From contig VUYT01000057.1 of assembly GCA_008802785.1 (NCBI GenBank), positions 1 through 60,326 of the forward strand: a stretch of DNA of 60,326 nucleotides. The letters run 5' to 3'. The notes under the pieces were generated by a model, which was given only the letters and a program-made list of their open reading frames with translations, was not told the DNA's origin and made no database searches. This stretch comes from Symmetrospora coprosmae. Taxonomy: Eukaryota; Basidiomycota; Cystobasidiomycetes; Symmetrosporaceae. This document shows, in pieces, positions 22,811 through 33,995 of the stretch (position 1 is the first letter of the stretch; every line of letters begins with the position of its first letter). The position numbers and the translations under genes are program-made.

Positions 22811-25800
22811 ATGGCTGCATCCTCCAAGAAGCTCGGACCACGCGTCCTCATTGCGAGTCTCTTCTTGTATGTCGCAGTGTGTCCAGCTGGCCAGCTCAAG
22901 CCAGAACTGGTCGCCGGCCAGTCTCCAGCGGCTTGCGCGGCATGCTTGACTGACCGGCGGTTGCCTGCGCACATCCACCCCAGGCCGGAGATACCTGCAT
23001 TTGGCGAGCAGACACCGCTGCAGACGCCTCACCTTCCTTCGTCAAGAAGCGCAAACTCGTCGCCCGAGCGAACCAAACACACTGTGACCGGAGCGACCAT
23101 CTCCGCAGCGAACCGCACAAAGCTGCCATTCGAGCACGCCCAGAGCTCGAATGACGCCGTTGGTAGCAACGATGGACGGGTACCGTTCCCGTCTAGCCAG
23201 TCCGTCCCCGGCACGCCTGCACGCGCGCCTTCCAGAGGTCCCGGCGCTCTGTCGCCCATTGTGTCGGGTCAGACCACCCCACAATCCCCTGCAGGCGCTG
23301 CCGAGACCAAGCAGTCAGAGTCGAGTACCGCTTCAGAGTCTTCACTACTACCTGGTCTGAACCTCGGAACTCTGCCCTCCATGGTCAGCAGCATGCTGCC
23401 GGACAAGGGGAATGCAGGAGCGCCTGGCACGAACACTCCCGCAGCTCGGGCACTAAGACCAGGCATGTCGAGGAATGTTTCCATCGTGCAGGACCTTCAG
23501 GCCAGGCAGACAGGAGCCTTGGGCGCCGCGACTCCGAAGGTCACGCCCAGCGACCTCGAGCTGGGCGCCAATCCCTTCGAGCTGAGCGTCGCAGCCGCTC
23601 CTGCAGCTTCTTCAGCTGCCACTCCGTCGCTTCAGTCTTCCATAGCGGCCAAGAGACCAGTCGTGAACAGGCTCACGAGCGAAGGAACGGGCCCGTCGCC
23701 TCTGTCACTCAACCTTAAGGACAGGCTGGAAAGGCTGACAGCCGCGGCCGCGTCCTCCAAAGCGACACAGCTGCCTCAGACAAGCGGCTCGACCAAGCCT
23801 GTCCGAACTACCGGTTCGATCCCGGAGAAAATCCCAGCCGATCCACCGTCTCCTGGCGGGAGCTACCTTGGCAAGCTTGGGGATGACGCGTCCCCTTCGA
23901 CACCAACCGGTTCCCCGCACATGCGGAGGCGCTCCTCATCTTCGGCGTCCCGCACTGTCTCCTTTTCTGGGTCAACACCGGTCCTACAGCGTGCCTTCTC
24001 CAGGAAAGGCAGAGGCGACCACCGCCGCCGGTCCTCCTCCTCGACTCTGGACGCCGGCCTGGCAGCTTCCATCGTCTCGAGCAGCCTGGGCGCTCACAAC
24101 GACGTTCCACCCTTTCACTTCGAGCACAACCCGCATGGCAACGGCGGTCTTCAGAATGCCGTTCGATCCATCACGGACGTTCACGTCCGCACGACCAGTG
24201 AGCCCGTCCCGGCCAAGTACGCCGAAACACCATCAGCAGCTGTTCGGTCCTCAGGAGTGCCCGGTGTCAAGGCGGCCATTGGTCAATGCACCTGGGTTGG
24301 CACACCTGGCTGCAGTATTGAGGACTTTGACGAGTCACTCAGGAAGACCATGGCGAAACGATACCAAGACGAAAGGCACTCGGCCGTCGTCTGGGTCGAA
24401 GATGATGTGCTCGAGCCGGCTTATGACAAGTTCTGCAAGCAGAACCTCTGGCCTACATTCCACTACCAGATTCACGATGCTCACAAAGTAAGCAGTTTGC
24501 CCTGGAGGCTGTCAGACTTTAAGCATTTACTTGACGACCTTCGCAGACCAAGGCATACGAGTCCCCGGCTTGGAAGGATTACGTCGCCATGAACCAGGCG
24601 TTTGCCGACAAGGTGGTCGAGATCTATCAGGATGGCGATCTGAGTAAGTCGGGCTCACGAATGCGTTATAGGGCATCTCTAAAGTGTCACCTTCCTTCTG
24701 TGCGTCCGCAGTCTGGGTCAATGACTACCATCTCCTGCTGGTCCCTCAGATGATTCGGGCCAAGCTCCCATTGGCAACCATTGGCTTCTTCCTGTGGGTA
24801 CCCGCTTCAAGCGCGACACCCCCCTCCCCGCTGGCATTGCTTAATTCATTTGCCTCAATGTCAGGCACATCGCGTTCCCTTCGTCCGAAATCTTTCGCTG
24901 CCTCGCTGTGCGAAAGGAGCTGCTACAAGGCATTCTGGGCGCCGACCTGGTCGGCTTCCAGACGTACAATACCGCTCGTCACTTCCGCCAGACGTGCCAG
25001 CGCCTTCTATCGGTCGAAGCTACACCGAAAGGCATTCAGCTCGATAGCGGATTTGCCAAGGTGGGCGTCTTCCCAATCGGTATCGATGTCAAAGCGCTTC
25101 ACGATCGCAAGGAGGACCCGGAAGTCACGGCATGGGTTAGTACGCTACGAGAGAGATACGCGGGCCAGAAGATTCTCATCGCCCGCGACAAGCTCGACGA
25201 GATCAAGGGTGTTCGGCAAAAGCTGGTTGCCTTTGAAGCATTCCTAGAGCGCTACCCCGAATGGCAGGGCAAGGTCGTACTTATCCAGGTGGCGATGGCA
25301 ACGAGCACCGAGAACGAGAAGCAGGTCGCGGTCATGGATGTCGTCTCGCGAATCAATGCTCGCTTCTCGAACTTCACCTAGTGAGCGAGGGCGTCTTGGT
25401 GCCGTGTCAAAGGAGCACAGCTGACTCTATCGACGGCTAGCCAACCCGTTGTGTTCCTGCACCAGGATGTCAGCTTCTCCCAGTACCTAGCACTCCTCAC
25501 CGTGGCAGACGCTTTCATCAACGCTAGTCTCCGTGAAGGCATGAATGTAAGCTCGCAGTACTTGTTTGTTGAGCGCCGTGAGCCTAGCTGACTCGCTTCA
25601 TCTGCAGCTCACTTCTCACGAGTTCATCATATGCCAGACCGGCTCTTGGGGTCCACTAATACTCTCCGAGTTCACGGGTTCGTACAGTCGAGCAGGCTTC
25701 GTGAGTACTAGCAGCCATATAGCTACAGTTGACGGAGGCCAGCAGCTGCAGGCAATGCTGACCAGACGGCCGGCATTTTCCTCCAGCAACGATGCTTGCC

Positions 25801-27297
25801 CATCAACCCTTACGACAAGCTGCAGTGTGCCCGCGCCATCAACGAAGCTCTTGTCATGCCCGAGCAGGAGAAGATCTCACGCTGGCGAGACCTAGAGCGC
25901 CACGTCTGGTCTCAGACAGCGCAGCACTGGTGCACTGGCTTTTTGCACGCTCTGCAGCGAGAAGTTGTGGACGTAAAGACGAAACCCGCAAGTACGCCTT
26001 CATTGGGATCACAGCACGATGGACTTCCTCCAGCCTTCAATGCTTCCCTCGCGTCTGCCTCCTTCGATGCTTCGGCCAAGCGCCTTCTGCTCCTCGACTT
26101 CGAGGGCACCCTTTGCGATGATGATCTCCAGGCATCTGGGCGACAAAGGACGGCGGCTCTGAGTACCGACGTCCAGGCAGTACTCACCGAGCTGGCAAGC
26201 AATCCCAAGAATACCGTGTACATCATGAGTGGAAGGTCCGTCGGAGACCTGCAAGACCTGGCTCACAGCCTCCCGAAGATCGGCTTTGTGTGAGTGCTCT
26301 GGCTCGCGCGTGACCCGATGTTCGGTAATGCGTAGGTTGCATGCGCTTACTTGGCTCTGCCCTTATCCAAGGGCCGAGAATGGCTGTTTCGTCTCACTAC
26401 CGCTGAAAGGGACATCCGGGGAGCTCCGGAGAACATGGCACAAGCTTATTCAGGGAACGCACGAGTCCTGGCGCCAGCCTGTGCTAGAGATACTGGAATA
26501 CTATCAGCGGCGCACTCCGGGATCCTTTGTTGACGACCGAGGTCTTTCCATCGTCTGGCGATACGCCAACACGAACGGTCATGGATCGCAAGGGATCTTG
26601 AGCGGTCAAGACAGCGAAGCAGCTCAGACGGACGAAGCACCAAGGTACGAGAACGGGATCGGCAATGAGGCCTATAAGTGGGCTCGTCGACAAGCTGCAG
26701 AAGTCCAGAATCACATCATGGTGCGTGTGCCTGCATGCACGGCGTGTCACGGGCTACGGCTAAGGCTGCGGCTGGTCGTTCTGTTTCCAGGACTCTCTCG
26801 GAGAGCGTTTCGGGCTTCAGCTTTTTCCGGGCGCAACTTCATTCCTGATCCTTCCTCGCAAGGCTGGGAGAGCCATTGCCGTCGCGCACATTCTGCAATC
26901 TGATGATTTTGTCGACCTGCCTGCCGAGAACATTTACGTCAAGACGGCTCTGGAGGAGCGGGACGAGGCCATCGAGCGGGAGGATGATGCACCGGCTAGT
27001 GCTGGAGACGCGCATGCTCTCAAAGAAGGCATGACTGCAGCAGACGGAGTCTTGCCCGACAGGCATCCGTCTCTTGCGAAAGAGATCACGAAAGTGGAAG
27101 CAAGCAAGAAGCTCCTGGAAAGCTACGACTATGTGCTCTCCATGTCGGAGGACCAGCGTTTGTGCGGCTGGCTCGAAGAGATGGCGCTAGACAAGGTCGT
27201 CACCATCAGCGTGGGTGAGAAGAAGCGGGAGGCGAGGTGGCGCCTGAAAGGTCCTGAGGACGTGGTAGCAGCTTTGAAGACCCTTGCGGCTCATTGA
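22811..27297 (+). CDS. Trehalose-6-phosphate synthase complex regulatory subunit (Tps3/Tsl1 type)
   Basis: Ten exons (22811-22866, 22984-24487, 24547-24643, 24712-24793, 24865-25380, 25441-25546, 25608-25700, 25766-26289, 26372-26720, 26791-27297) close in phase to 1277 residues. After the usual RVLIASLFL start comes a Ser/Pro-rich insert of about 420 residues, then a glycosyltransferase-20 domain (NDYHLLLVPQMI, AFPSSEIFRCL, ADLVGFQTYN, REGMN) and a phosphatase-like HAD domain (LLLLDFEGTLCDDD, VYIMSGRS, FVAENGC). Key residues differ from active enzymes: HDYH is NDYH, the sugar-nucleotide site is RDKLDEIKG instead of DRLDYIKG, and the HAD motif is DFEGT instead of DYDGT, so the second aspartate is lost. 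This fits a non-catalytic Tps3/Tsl1 subunit of the trehalose synthase complex rather than Tps1 or Tps2. The first intron (117 bases) is in frame and stop-free. Confidence 0.88.
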
Positions 27298-27493
27298 TGC
27301 GGAGAGGCGTATGCTCTGTCGGGAATTGTGTAGAGGCAGATATACGGGCCCTCGCACATTCCCCGTTTCCAGAACGCTACTTTAGAACAGCGGCCTGCGG
27401 GTTCGTGGCAAATACGTTTATTGCAGTCTTCGCACATGTAGACAACAACAGATGAGTAGGCGACCGATTTACTGAATGGCCAGCCTCGCTCTG

Positions 27494-28020
27494 CTACTTG
27501 TTCTTGGTCTGTCTGTAGCTGAAGGGCTTGCGGGTTGGCGCGAACTCTCCAAGCTGAAGGGGCGATCTCAGCCGGAGCACTGGGCCGAGTCGAGCAGCGC
27601 CGTTCTGGAGAGCCCACCTTGTGGCCGACCATTTCTGGCGTGATGTTGACTGGCGTGTAGCTCTTGCCGTTGTGCACGAGCATCCTCAAGCTGAAAGCGA
27701 GATGCAGGGACGTCAGAATCCGCGCCTGAAGGATGAAAGGACGAAGGGAGCTCTTTGCGCAGAGAAGCGCGCCAACCCACCCGACAAAGTTAGGGAGAAC
27801 CGTTGTTGCTCTGCTTGTCGTAGAGATTGGAGGTGCGCCGCCTGTTCCTGGCCGGGGGCTGCCCGTCTTTTGCGCTTGTGCGAGCTGAGGGAACGACGTG
27901 AAGAAGGGACCTGCACACAGATGGGAGTCAGTCTAGCCAGCCTCGGCCGCGGAGAGATGCTTTTCGCTCATCCGCACCTTTCCAGGCTGAGCGCTTGCAT
28001 CTCAATGCTGTTGCCTGCAT
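27494..28020 (-). CDS. RSM19: Mitochondrial small ribosomal subunit protein uS19m
   Basis: This is nuclear-encoded mitochondrial ribosomal protein S19. Four exons (28020-27978, 27910-27781, 27690-27618, 27553-27494) give 101 residues. The start reads MQATALRCKRSAWKGPFF, followed by a Pro/Gly-rich linker, then the S19 core: SRATTVLPNFVG, LRMLVHNGKSYTPVNI, TPEMVGHK, and the last exon LGEFAPTRKPFSYRQTKNK. The short Arg/Lys-rich N-terminus may act as import signal. The gene is so broken up by introns that no single open frame reveals it. It converges on the trehalose gene and is divergent from WBP1, with about 130 bases between the start codons. Confidence 0.95.
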
Positions 28021-28150
28021 ATCTGAGAATTGCGATGATGATTCAAGGCAGCTGATGGTGAGGGGCAGAGATGCGACGGAGGCGTGACTTTGTGCTCTTT
28101 GCCCACTGATTCCCGTTGGACGACGACCCACCGCACAACGCCCAGCAGAG
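28021..28150. promoter_or_regulatory. Short divergent promoter of uS19m and WBP1
   Basis: Only 130 bases lie between the start codons of two head-to-head housekeeping genes, so both promoters and both leaders must overlap here. Confidence 0.5.
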
Positions 28151-29823
28151 ATGCGCGTTCAGATGAAGATGCCGTCGCTGCTTCTGCGCTGGCCCTGCGT
28201 ACTCGCTGCGGCCGCCTTCGTCGTCGCTGGCTTGGTCTCGACGGCGTCCGCCCGCCCGGCTTACGGGGACGCGAGGCTCCTCGTTGTTACGGATGGGGCA
28301 GACATACAGCAAGAAGCATATTCGAGCTTCTGGTCAAGCTTGGAAGGTGAGCCGCTCGCTCCAGCGGACTCCTCTTCTCTTCGTCCATGCCTGCTTGCTG
28401 CTGACAACGCTCTGCGCGCTGTCGTCCGCAGCCCGAGGGTACTCCTTGACGTTCCGCGACATCAGGGACGCAAAGCCCAGCGATTCACAGCTTCTGACCC
28501 GCTACGAGAGCAACCAGTTCGATGGGGCGATCCTCTTTGCACCGAGTGCGAAGAGTGAGCAATGGCCTCTCCCTCCCTCCAGGCTGGGCGCGCACCTGCT
28601 GACCTGACCTGTGATCCGCTCCGTGGCGCGTACCCTTTGCCTGCCCTCCCCAATCCTCAGCCCTTCCTGCCGACCTCTCACCACAAGCCCTCTTTTCCTA
28701 CCTAACCTCCGTCACGCCAGACAGCTCATCTGGTAATCTCCTCATCGCCCTGTCATCCGGCGTGAGCGAGGTCTGGCGGGACTTTGCACGAGAGTTCAGC
28801 ATCGAGTTCGATGAGCAGGGCACAGCCCTCTACGACCCAGTCAACCTTGCTGCTGGGTCAGCAGGCGCAGCATCTGCCGCTTCGAGAGCAGTTGACATTC
28901 CTACGGCCCTCACCTTTTCCACCTACCCCGTTTACGATTCGATGGATAGCGTATCGTCCATTGTTTCAGGCAAGACGGCAACCGCTCAGCGGCCGATCCG
29001 ATACTCCGGTCTAGTCCACCAGGCAATCGATCTACCGCTCCTCATTCCCATCCTGCGCGCCCCCTCTACCTCGTACCCAGTGGACACCACGTCCGGCACG
29101 TCAATCCCGACACCAGTTGAAGGAGGCCCGCTGGTCGCAGGGGAGGCAGCAAAGCTCGTCTCGGGCTTCCAAACCCGACTCAACAGCCGTATTGTCTGGA
29201 GCGGGTCTGTTGATCTCTTCAGGAACGACTTTTCGTCTGCCGAGACGGCCAACGAGGCCTTCATCCGCGACATTACGCAATGGGTGTTCGGTGAAAAGGG
29301 CATTGTGAAGGTCGAGGAGTCCCGGCATTTCGCTAAGAAGGATCAGGAAGGCACGAAGGAGATGAAGGAGCAGTACAGGATTGGAGAGAAGATGGTGTAC
29401 GAGTTGGTGCTCAGCGAGTGGAATGGAGAGCGATGGACGCCACCTGCTAGCATTACCGACCTGCAGCTCGAGGTAACCATGCTCGACCCGCACCTTCGCA
29501 TTCCGCTCACCCCGTCCCTCGAAGTCGGCCATCGCTCCTCCAGCTCTCGAGCCTACACCGCCACTTTCCGTCTGCCAGACAGGCACGGCGTCTTCACGCT
29601 TCTGGTCGACCACAAGCGGCAGGGCATGACCTGGATCGAAGAGAAGCTGCAGATCAGCATAACGCCGCTTCGGCACGACGAATACGAGCGCTTTATTACG
29701 GGTGCCATGCCGTACTACGTCACTGCCGGTAGCATGGTCGTTGCGTGGTTCATCTTCTCGCTCCTCTGGCTCGGAATCAAGGAGCATGACGAAAAGGGCA
29801 AGGGCAAAAAGAAGGTACAATAG
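28151..29823 (+). CDS. WBP1: Oligosaccharyltransferase subunit WBP1 (OST48)
   Basis: WBP1 is an essential ER-membrane subunit of oligosaccharyltransferase, which transfers glycans to asparagine in nascent proteins. Three exons (28151-28346, 28432-28554, 28661-29823) give 493 residues. An N-terminal signal peptide is visible (PCVLAAAAFVVAGLVSTASA), then LLVVTDG, the family block YSLTFRDIRDAKPSDSQL with FDGAILFAPSA, the conserved IALSSGVSEVWRDFAREF and IEFDEQGTALYDP, and a C-terminal membrane segment (SMVVAWFIFSLLWLGI). The protein ends in KKVQ, a KKXX ER-retrieval signal as known for yeast WBP1. It converges on the DNA glycosylase gene. Confidence 0.95.
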
Positions 29824-30038
29824 ATCAATGATAGAGCGGCTGCACGTCCTCCTTTACTGTGTCCGATAGTGATGAGGGCATGATGAGGGCAAAAATGGCG
29901 CTGCAACGAAACAGCGACAAAACTGGTCGGGGCATTGCCGGGAGCGCCGAGTGGGAGGGGCAGCGCAGTTACACGATTGCCTTCCTCTCTTCGCCACCGC
30001 ACGCCCGAATCATGCGCAAGAGGCTTCTAACAGGCTTC

Positions 30039-31695
30039 TCACACCTCTTCCGTTTTGATGGCTCCGGCAGGCGGACCCATAGGCGGCTTGCCCTTTTCCT
30101 CATCTACATCCCTCACTTCTCCTGGCATGACGAGACTTTCGTCGTCGTCATCGCTGTCGTCTTCCATCCTGCTGCTCTCCTCCTTGACACCGCTCTTCTT
30201 GCCTCTCTGCCTCTTGAGGATATGCTTGATGGGGCACTTAGCGCTGTCGACCTCTGTCTCGGTGATGTTACCGTTAGCAGAGCATAGTCTGCAAGAACGT
30301 CCGTGTCGCACAAAGAGGGAGTGGAGCTGAATGCGGGGATGGAGTAGCAATTGGCATGGGCAAGAGCGGATCTTCGGTGGCGCTTGCCAGCGTCTAGCTT
30401 GCAGCACGTACAGGATACTTATTCTCAGCGGGTATGCGCACGTCCAGATGCTGAAAGGTCGTTTCGCGGTTCGCCTTCTGCGGTACCCATCCCAGTGCTT
30501 TCGTAATGCGAAAGACGTGCCTAGCGGACGTGGAAAGAGCAGAGCGGGGACCGTAAGCCCTCCTTCTGGTCAATTGCAGATTAACGAGCTTACGTGTCAA
30601 CCGCGAAGGAATTGCGTCCTCTGAGCACGCGGAAACGAAGCAGAGGTGGTCAGAAGGGTGTGCGCCACAATCAAGGGAGACCGCTGCTTACAGGCAAAAC
30701 AGCAAGACACAGCTAGCGGTTTTGGGCCCAACGCCATCAAAGCTGACGAGTTCCTTCATGGCATCGAGATCGCTCATATCGTGCAGATAATCCAGGCTGA
30801 CATGGGTGATTTCGCTTTCCTTGATGTCGGTTTCGGCCATCTGCTTGTCGACGAGGTGCTGGATGACCTTCTTGATAGCCTTGCTCTTGTTGTTGGCCAG
30901 ACCACCGCACGCGATGGTCTCGGCAAGATCACCTAGCGAAGCGTGATGAACCGCCACATAGTTGCCGCGCCCGTACTTTTGGTCCATGGCTTCTTTTGCT
31001 CGCGTTGAGTCTGCTCGAACATGCTTCAGCTAATGGCGGAGTGATTGAATGCAGGATTTGCGAGGCGACTGACTGGCGCTCGTGGTGTTCTGGCTGAGGA
31101 TCGTGCGAACGAGGGCATCCAGCACGTCTGGCACAGCTCCGCAGCCGGCCGCAGCACCTTCGCGGTCTTCCAGCTTATCTGGCCGGCTCGGCTTGCCGTG
31201 AACGCTAGACAAGGCGTCTTCCACCTCTTGACACTGCTCGGGAGTGGGACCTGAGAAATCGGGGAAGGGAGTCTGGAGGTAGGCTTCGAGCTGCTTGAGC
31301 TTTTTGGCTAGTGTTCCGGGAGTTGCACGGGGAGTTCGCTTGGGCTTTTTTTCGTCCTCGTCTTCTTCGTGAAACTTGGCTACCTCGACATCCTCCGCAT
31401 CGTCGGCGCCATCTTCGAGTTTGACCTTTTTCGAGGCCGGCGTGGCTGTGGATCGCGTAGACCTCCGGGCCGGTGTGCTAGGAGCGGAGACGGGCTTCGC
31501 ATCCTCATCGATCTCTTCCTTCTTCACTGTTGTGGCCCTCGTCGACTTTGGCGAAGCTTTCGAAGCTTTCTTTGCGGAAGACGCTTCTCCACCCGCTGCG
31601 CGTTTTGGCGATGCAGCTGCGATCTCGGCGGACTCGTGGGCCTCACGAGAGACGGACGACAGGGAAGATGAGGAGCGCTTCCGTCGAGCCGGCAT
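30039..31695 (-). CDS. HhH-GPD DNA glycosylase (endonuclease III family)
   Basis: The gene encodes a base-excision repair glycosylase. Five exons (31695-31074, 31010-30692, 30620-30594, 30520-30412, 30326-30039) close in phase to 454 residues; the third exon is only 27 bases. The basic, Lys/Ser-rich N-terminus looks nuclear. The catalytic domain starts at LVRTILSQNTTSANS, continues with the helix-hairpin-helix FDGVGPKTASCVL, whose lysine matches the EndoIII nucleophile, then FAVDTHVFRITKALGWVP with the catalytic aspartate, and RHGRSCRLCS. The usual four-cysteine iron-sulfur cluster is not complete: only CRLC and one later Cys are seen. The tail is acidic and ends in a SUMO-like IKTEEV. An upstream in-frame ATG at 31821 would add an import-type leader. 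Confidence 0.88.
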
Positions 31696-32327
31696 GGTCG
31701 CTTGTATGCGAGACTGCTTGTGGTTGTAAGCAATTCTGAAGGCGATTTGGGCGGGGGCCAGATCTAGGAGACTGCGTCGAGTGCGAGCCAGAAGTGACGT
31801 CGGTCGGAGGGTGGCAAACATGTGCCATTCTGCAGACAAGCATTCGCAGGCTCGCTCGCCCATGTACAAGAGACACAGGGATACATGTCTGCTGCGCTCA
31901 CCTTGGCGGCAGAAGGGCATTGATATGTGCGGGATCCACTTCGGTGAGATGTGAGGTGCAGCAAGCTATAGATCTTATTTAGGGCGACGTGCAGTCACTC
32001 CCAATCGGCTTGTCGGAAAGCAGCAAGCACGCGTTACGACGATCTAACACACAACTGCTAGTCTCGCCCAATGCACGCAAGACCTGTGCCACTAGTGGTG
32101 GAAGACGTGCGCGCAACGCAGCCGTCTTGGGGGGACAAGACTGATTGGACCCAGGCAATGGAGGTGAGTAGCGGCGAGATCGTTATAGACTGCGCACGAA
32201 TAGCGGTGCCATTTGGGTATGCTTAGGCCGCGCGGGCCTACTTCGTACATGAGTAGCTGGTATGCAAAGGACTGGAGAGCTAGCCACGGGTAGCCGAGTC
32301 TGTCGGTAATCGTGAGTGGTGCGACGC
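31696..32327. other. Intergenic region with possible 5' extension of the glycosylase
   Basis: About 630 bases separate two minus-strand genes. The right part holds the promoter and possible upstream start (31821) of the DNA glycosylase; the rest (about 31930-32327) shows only chance open frames. Confidence 0.45.
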
Positions 32328-33995
32328 TTATGCAGCGCCCTTGAAGAGGTATCCCTCCTCGGAGGCTGGCTGGTATGCAAACATCTGTGCGAGTCTGCGA
32401 TCTGTGTGTCGCAGTAGGGCGATCAGCCAAGCCCGGGCAAGGGCGGTCCTTTCATGCGGACTCACACTCTGGGTCGTCGGCGACGGGCTCGAATGACCTT
32501 AGCTGGTACGTCGTACCCTGCTCTTTCTCCGCTTTGCGCTTGGCTCGCTGCTCATTCTCGAGCTTGCTCTTTGCCGAGCCAGCTTGCTCGAAGTCACCCT
32601 TGCGAATGCCGTCCGCGACATCTTGCCATACACGGCGGGACTCGAGCTCGCCCTGCTGGGCAATAGGCGCAACCTGGACCTCCTTCTTTGGTGTGTCGTC
32701 ATCTCGCGATGCATCGGCAAAGACGGCACCATCGTTGCTCCGGATGCTTGACTTTGTGTACTTGCTCTGAGCGATCCAAGAGCCCTCAATGATGTGCGCT
32801 GGTGGGGAGGAAGGGTGCGATGAGACATTGGCGAGGAAGCGGTGCGCAGCTCCGGAAAGATATCCTTTGCCCTTGTAGGTGATGTTGGTGTGCCATCCCG
32901 AACTCGACTGGATGTACGAGTTTTCGACGAGCTCGATGCTGCGATGCGACTCTGGCGTCAGGAATCATGCTTCGGTGATGTAAGCCAAACAGCAGCGTAT
33001 GTCGCTCACTATGGCGAGCCAAAGAAGAGGCCATCGATCCGGAGCTTTGGCAGCGTAATGAGGTAGCTCTCCTCTGTCCCCTCCGGAGTCTGCACCTTGA
33101 CAATGGCATGCCCGACCTGCTTGACCATGATACTCTTGCCGGAAAAGGTCGTCTTTTGGGCAAAGTGGCCATCGAGAATGACGTTCTTTTCCGGATTGGC
33201 GAGGCGGAAGGCAGTGACAGGCGGGTGGTGCGAGACTTGCTCGGCTGTCAGATGAAGTGTTCCAGACGTGGGTGAATCGAAATGGCCAAAGAACTGTTCT
33301 CCGAGGATGGGGTTGAGTGGCTTCTTCTCCGAGCCGGTCGTCGTCTCTCGCCGGGTGTAAGAGCCCTTTTTAGAATCGACACCCCGGGGACGGACAAGGT
33401 GGATTGGCAAGTAAGTCATCGCAAGGGGAGACGGTGATGATTGGGTCATATACTCAGATGAATACGACACCGAGCTGCTTCCAGCGCAGGGTCGCCTCAC
33501 TCACCTTGAGTGTCATTATGAACCAGCGCACGACGCGGAGCATTCGCTCCTCTGGCGTCGCGCCGGACGAGATGGCCGCGAGCTCATCGGACGGCTCGCC
33601 CCAGTCTGTGAGATGCGTGCATATAGGGACGGAGTCAGTATGCGCGGCCCTCCGCATATATGGCCGCCCCAACCGCCTGGAGGCCAGTGGGCTGGGCCGT
33701 AGTCTCCCCCACGCGGTGCACTCACAGGCGCTGAACTCGACCAGGGACACGGGTGACAGGATGAACGACGGAGCAGTCATGCTGCTCATATCGCCACTGA
33801 AGGACGCGAGCGACTTCAAGAAGCTGGTCCATGATCCTTTCTGTGCGAGTGCATAGGATCGACACGCGAGTGAGTGGGCGCGTTAGCGGTCGCAGCGCGG
33901 ATGGCAGACGTCTGTGCGTCATTCGGAGGTGAGCTCCCGCTCCCGCTCCTCCTTACCTGGGCCGCAGGGACGGCGCCGCCTTCCTGCTCAGACAT
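32328..33995 (-). CDS. KES1: Oxysterol-binding protein, Kes1/Osh4-like
   Basis: This is a short OSBP-related lipid-exchange protein that carries sterol and PI4P between membranes. Six exons (33995-33957, 33840-33726, 33605-33505, 33365-33010, 32938-32466, 32401-32328) give 385 residues. The Kes1 pattern is clear: KGSWTSFLKSLASFSGD, FILSPVSLVEFSAYWGE, GSEKKPLNPILGEQFF, the fingerprint EQVSHHPPVTAF, IMVKQVGHAIVKV, YIELVENSYIQSSSGWHT, and a C-terminus with GDFEQA. There is no PH or ankyrin domain, as in the short Osh proteins. The last exon (YRRLAQMFAYQPASEEGYLF in part) was placed by phase and by the acidic-aromatic ending common in basidiomycete Kes1. Confidence 0.93.

Noticed and set aside
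23805-23825. GGTTCGATCCC, like a tRNA B box
   Set aside because: It lies inside the trehalose-gene coding sequence and no acceptor or anticodon arm can be folded around it. I found no tRNA in the window.
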